Assembly: GCA_949152435.1 (NCBI GenBank) | Contig: OX424573.1 | Span: 36,456,887-36,520,886, forward strand | Reading direction: 5' to 3' | Length of the DNA: 64,000 nucleotides | From: Gastracanthus pulcherrimus | Taxonomy: Eukaryota > Arthropoda > Insecta > Hymenoptera > Pteromalidae | Part shown: positions 60,258-64,000 of the stretch, piece by piece | How the letters are laid out: the number at the start of each line of letters is the position of its first letter | Numbering within the stretch: position 1 is the stretch's first letter | Program-made: the position numbers and the translations under genes | Notes under the pieces: model-generated | Seen by the model: only the letters and a program-made list of their open reading frames with translations | Databases searched by the model: none | What the model was told of the DNA's origin: nothing

Positions 60258-62440
60258 TTCCCTATTATGCGAATTGAGATGTATTTCTTATCTATCATCC
60301 ATAAATAATAATTTTGGAACTAAATTAACATTTTCATAGATGCAATAAATCTTAAATTAAAGCTCTACTTTTATTCTCTTTCTGGGTTCCTTTTCAATCC
60401 CAAGAAATTGCAAAATATTGATATAAAAAATAAGAGTAAAAAGAGTAGGCGTACCATATTCTTTAAAAATACGTGAAATTAAAGTTATCAGCCTTTATAA
60501 CAAGGTTACATTGAGATGTATTTTTCATTGCTACAAACTACGAGAATTGGACTAGATGCCAAAAAATACCTTTCAAAGATTTATTATAATCCATTTCGTG
60601 GAGGGAGGACATTCTCGTTGTTTATTTCGTACATTTGTTTTTGGAGTGAAATTATATGATATAGAAATATAATCAGGTGTTCGACAGTTTCTGCCAGAGA
60701 TTACATTGAAACTCAAAATCAATACTATAAAATTAAATATTCCTTGAATAAATTTATTGGCTAAGTTATACAGATTTGTTAAAACAATTATTTTTTAAAT
60801 AGACAGATTAGTTAAAATGTACAGTTATAAAGTAAGGATTTGTTAGCTATACAGAATCCTCCTATCAGAACAGATTTAACTTATACATATTACTTTTAAG
60901 AAAAAAATATAATTTTCTTTCGGATTTTGGTATAAATTTCAATAGTTAGTTTAGTTTATTCTGTATACTCAAAATATAAGATAGTTCAGGACTATTCAAA
61001 ACCATAATAGAATAAGTTTTAAAAATGTTATAAATGTTCATGATCATTTCAAAATTTATAATATATCATATAACAGTCATAGCACTATGTTAGTTTTAAA
61101 TTAGCATTTGAAAATTTGTGTAAACGCTATAAAAGTTTTTCTATTATAAGTTTGAAGTTGTATTTTCGTGCTTCAGATGAGATACACAGATATGTTTTCA
61201 ATTTATTGAAAATATCAAAACATTTTTGGAGACAACATTAATTTGTTTATTTTGTATAATTCTAGACTATATTATTTTAATCATATTCTTTAGAATTATA
61301 TATTTGGAATTTTTAAAGAAATACATATTTTTCTGGAAATCTCTTATTTCCATACCTATTCAATTATGCAGAAACACTTTTTGCTAGAATGTTAGGAAAG
61401 TTTAATATTATTATATTTTAAAAGCCTTATATAGAAAATAAGCTGCGCATGTCATACTTTATAAAGCAGGTCTTAACTTCGAAGTAACGCATGGATCACA
61501 TAAATACTTTCAAAGCAATGTTTTCGTTATCTTTTGAAAGCTTAAAATGTTAAATCTCAAAAATCCCTTTTCGGAAAATGAATAATTAACGTTTGCACGA
61601 AATCACGGAATCAAGGGTTGCACGGGTTAATTCGGTATAATCTCTGATGGCAAACTTGAAATAACATTTTTCTGATTGCATAATACATGAGATAATCAAA
61701 CTTTTACTGTGTGGGTTCCCGGTCCACTTTATTAGAAAATTGAGATTTAAGCATTTTTGATATCTTTACATAGTATATTTGCAGATAAAATTGCAAAAAA
61801 TTAGATGTTAAAATTAGTGACTATATCTAATATTTATGATTTCTTTTAACATTAGTTTAAATGGAAAAAAAAGCTTTAAACCTTAATATATCTCAAAAAC
61901 ATAAAAAGTGGACATACGTAGTTATGCCTTTAACTATAGCGGTTGTGGACCACTACTCCAGTTTGACTCTTGTCTACTCTATAGGGTATCTGAAGCATTG
62001 GTGTTGCAGAGTAGTGGTTCAAGATACCTCGCTCTATGGTACAATTCAATTTCCTAACATTACAGAAGAAATTAAGAATTAACATTTTTATAAAAAAATA
62101 GATTTATATCTGCAAAAATTATGAAACCTTCGATCACATAACGTTCTCATTCATAAGCCTTTAAATTAATGTATCACATTTCTTTAAAAAGATATTACGT
62201 ATATAATACGTACATTCATTTATTTGACCATGATATTAAAGTGATGATGAGTAAAGTAGAATTTTTTATTTCTCTCATACTGGCATCTCGCGATATCATT
62301 GTACGAGAAATCAACAGTTAACTAAACTGCACACAAGCGTTTAAAACTCCACAATAAAATGCATTAAAGGAAGGAAAATCATTCTATACACCCATCGCAA
62401 ACAGAAAGTACAAGATAAACACAATCTAAATATTCAAGAT
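60258..62440. other. AT-rich spacer
   Basis: No gene recognised. CCACTACTC and GAGTAGTGG (about 61951 and 62009) form a weak inverted repeat inside a 73-codon frame that has no known domain. Confidence 0.45.
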
Positions 62441-62717
62441 ACTTCACGGCAAAGCGCGCGCGTGCGATCTCAAAGGCAAAACTGGTTGAAAATACCAGCG
62501 CGAAATTTCATGAAAATCAATATAACGCTCGTAGCGCAGTCAAAGCCTCTGCCGCGCGAGCGCAAGGAAAAACAGTACACAAGAAGCAAAAAGGCTAAAT
62601 TCGTTTCGACAAAACGGCAAACAGTAATTTTAAATATAAAAAGCCTGATCTCCCTCTCGCTCTTTCAATGCAGCAGCAGCAGCAGGAGGAAAATAAGAAG
62701 ACTACGAGAAAATGGAA

Positions 62718-62772
<55 letters not shown>

Positions 62773-63680
62773 CTGCAGTGCAGAGAGAGGCTGCATTGCA
62801 CTTATACGCCGCTGTACTGCATCAGGGTTGTGTGTACGGTGGAAGACACGGATCGTTCCCTCGTTTTCTCGGTCTCCATGCAGCCGGTCGGTCTTCGGTT
62901 ATACACATCGGCGCTTCGCCGCCGCCGCGGGTTCATCCTCGTCTACCTCGCGGTTTTCTCTCCGCGTATATAACGTTGTTGCTTGTCGCGCGCGCGCCCT
63001 TGAGGTTAACTGGCCTTCTCCTTGGAACTTTTTCCTCATCCTTACGTAGTCTGCGTCACGCCGGTTTTACTTCATTGTTTCCACTCCGCGGAGATTAAAT
63101 AGTTATATACCACCGCCGCTACTGCTATGCGGCGGCTTCCTCTTTTTTTTCTGCTCCTCCGCTGGTATGTATTACCTTATATACACTCCCGCAACTATAC
63201 GACGACGAGGGAAGACAAGACGCGAGGACTACGACGACGACGACGACGATGGGGTATAGGGAAGGAGAGTTAACTTTGGTGCTCTTAAGGAGGCATCATT
63301 ATGGTTGTTCGCAGTAAAGCTCTCCGCGAAATTGCCGGGATCGCTATGGCTTTTGTTGAATATAAGCACGCGGGGTAATTATTATTTAGTCGAGGCTTTT
63401 TGTGCTCCGCGGCGTTTGTTTCTCTTTCGTTTATTTTTCTATTCCTTTTTTTTTTGACTGCTGAGAGCGTGGACGTGTATATAGCGCTAGATGATCAGGT
63501 GGATTCCTCTCCGAGCGAGTCGCAAGCGCGCGCTCGTCAATTATTGAATTATTGTATGAGTGAAATTGCCGGGTAGATCGACGGAAGATTAAACGAGATA
63601 ATTTGTATTGATAAAATTGTAAGTGCAATTGCGAAGCTTGCGAGGCGCACGCGCTTTTTCGCTCTCTGATTTATTAATGC
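62441..63680. other. CpG-rich block with GA tract; candidate promoter or enhancer
   Basis: CpG-rich with a GA array (62724-62769), a GAC/ACG repeat (63231-63249) and HMG-box-like words (AACTTTGGTG near 63270, GCTTTTGTTGAA near 63348). Three plus-strand frames (62668-62973, 62712-63098 and 62828-63049) overlap each other and pass through or follow the GA tract. None has a domain. Confidence 0.4.
62724..62769. repeat. (GA)n microsatellite
   Basis: About 23 GA units in a CpG-rich block. Confidence 0.97.
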
Positions 63681-64000
63681 TTAATCATTCGATCGTAATG
63701 CACATGCGCTAATAGAATTTCGAATTGTACATAAAGAAAAGTGTCTGGTAGAAAAAAGCCTATTTTCCGGAATTGTTTGACAGCTTTATTATTATAGTTG
63801 GTTTATTTTTTTCGTATAATGTAAAATAAGTATCCTTGTTGTAGTCACAGGATTAACAAGTACAATTTTCGCTGGATTGGAACTGTACAGTTCCTTTGTA
63901 TTGAACGTGAATATAGAATTATGCCAAAAATGCGAGACCAGTGACCAGTTTTTGGAATGTTTCCAGAAGTTGAGAAAACTCTTCCTTCGAGATTTGAAGA
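63681..64000. other. AT-rich end of window
   Basis: No gene or repeat recognised; composition drops back to AT-rich. Confidence 0.4.

Noticed and set aside
61785..62125. Possible foldback (TTTGCAGATA words and CCACTACTC/GAGTAGTGG)
   Set aside because: Complementarity is short and discontinuous, within chance for AT-rich DNA.

Overview
No confident protein-coding gene, rRNA or functional tRNA is visible in this 64 kb window. It reads as non-coding eukaryotic nuclear DNA: either a gene desert or the inside of very large introns. The longest ATG-started open frame is 217 codons. All the longer frames lie in GC-rich, low-complexity stretches where several frames on both strands are open together, and none resembles a known protein. 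The best guess for the host is an insect, probably a hymenopteran such as a parasitoid wasp. This is inferred from the very AT-rich background, patches where CpG is abundant rather than depleted, many long AC, AG and AT microsatellites, and decayed insect-type transposons. It is not proven.

The main feature of the layout is alternation. About 25 CpG-rich blocks of 0.3 to 1.8 kb are separated by AT-rich spacers of roughly 0.5 to 3.5 kb. The blocks hold most GA/TC tracts and homopolymer G or C runs. They also hold homeodomain-type TAATTA cores, E-box and HMG-box-like words, so they are the best candidates for cis-regulatory modules or unannotated promoters. The clearest candidates are near 7.0-7.5, 35.5-35.9, 52.3-52.9 and 57.0-57.3 kb. 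The spacers hold most of the mobile DNA.

Mobile DNA by position: two MITE-like elements flanked by TA (255-898 and 1339-1925); a possible related element (3027-3735); a piggyBac-type MITE flanked by TTAA (8033-8259); a 98 bp MITE (8929-9026); a Helitron/HINE-like relic (about 11.7-12.76 kb); a dispersed 200 bp repeat (16.69-16.98 and 32.59-32.75 kb); a 305 bp foldback (17121-17425); a 193 bp tandem duplication (20616-21001); a 323 bp MITE (26158-26480); a 430 bp foldback whose arms carry 30 bp repeats (29799-30229); a decayed non-LTR retrotransposon 3' end (38906-39410); a second Helitron/HINE-like element (41601-43796) interrupted by a 1,025 bp terminal-inverted-repeat transposon with an 8 bp target duplication (42445-43469); a 684 bp palindrome (53643-54326); a tRNA-like SINE relic (about 54.53-54.69 kb); and a 177 bp near-perfect palindrome (60081-60257).

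The most informative observations are three. The nested insertion has its empty site preserved in the first HINE copy 30 kb away. A group of long palindromes could fold into dsRNA if transcribed, and two of them share a GTTGAAA...TGACGT core. The CpG-rich blocks contain repeated or palindromic homeodomain-like motifs.
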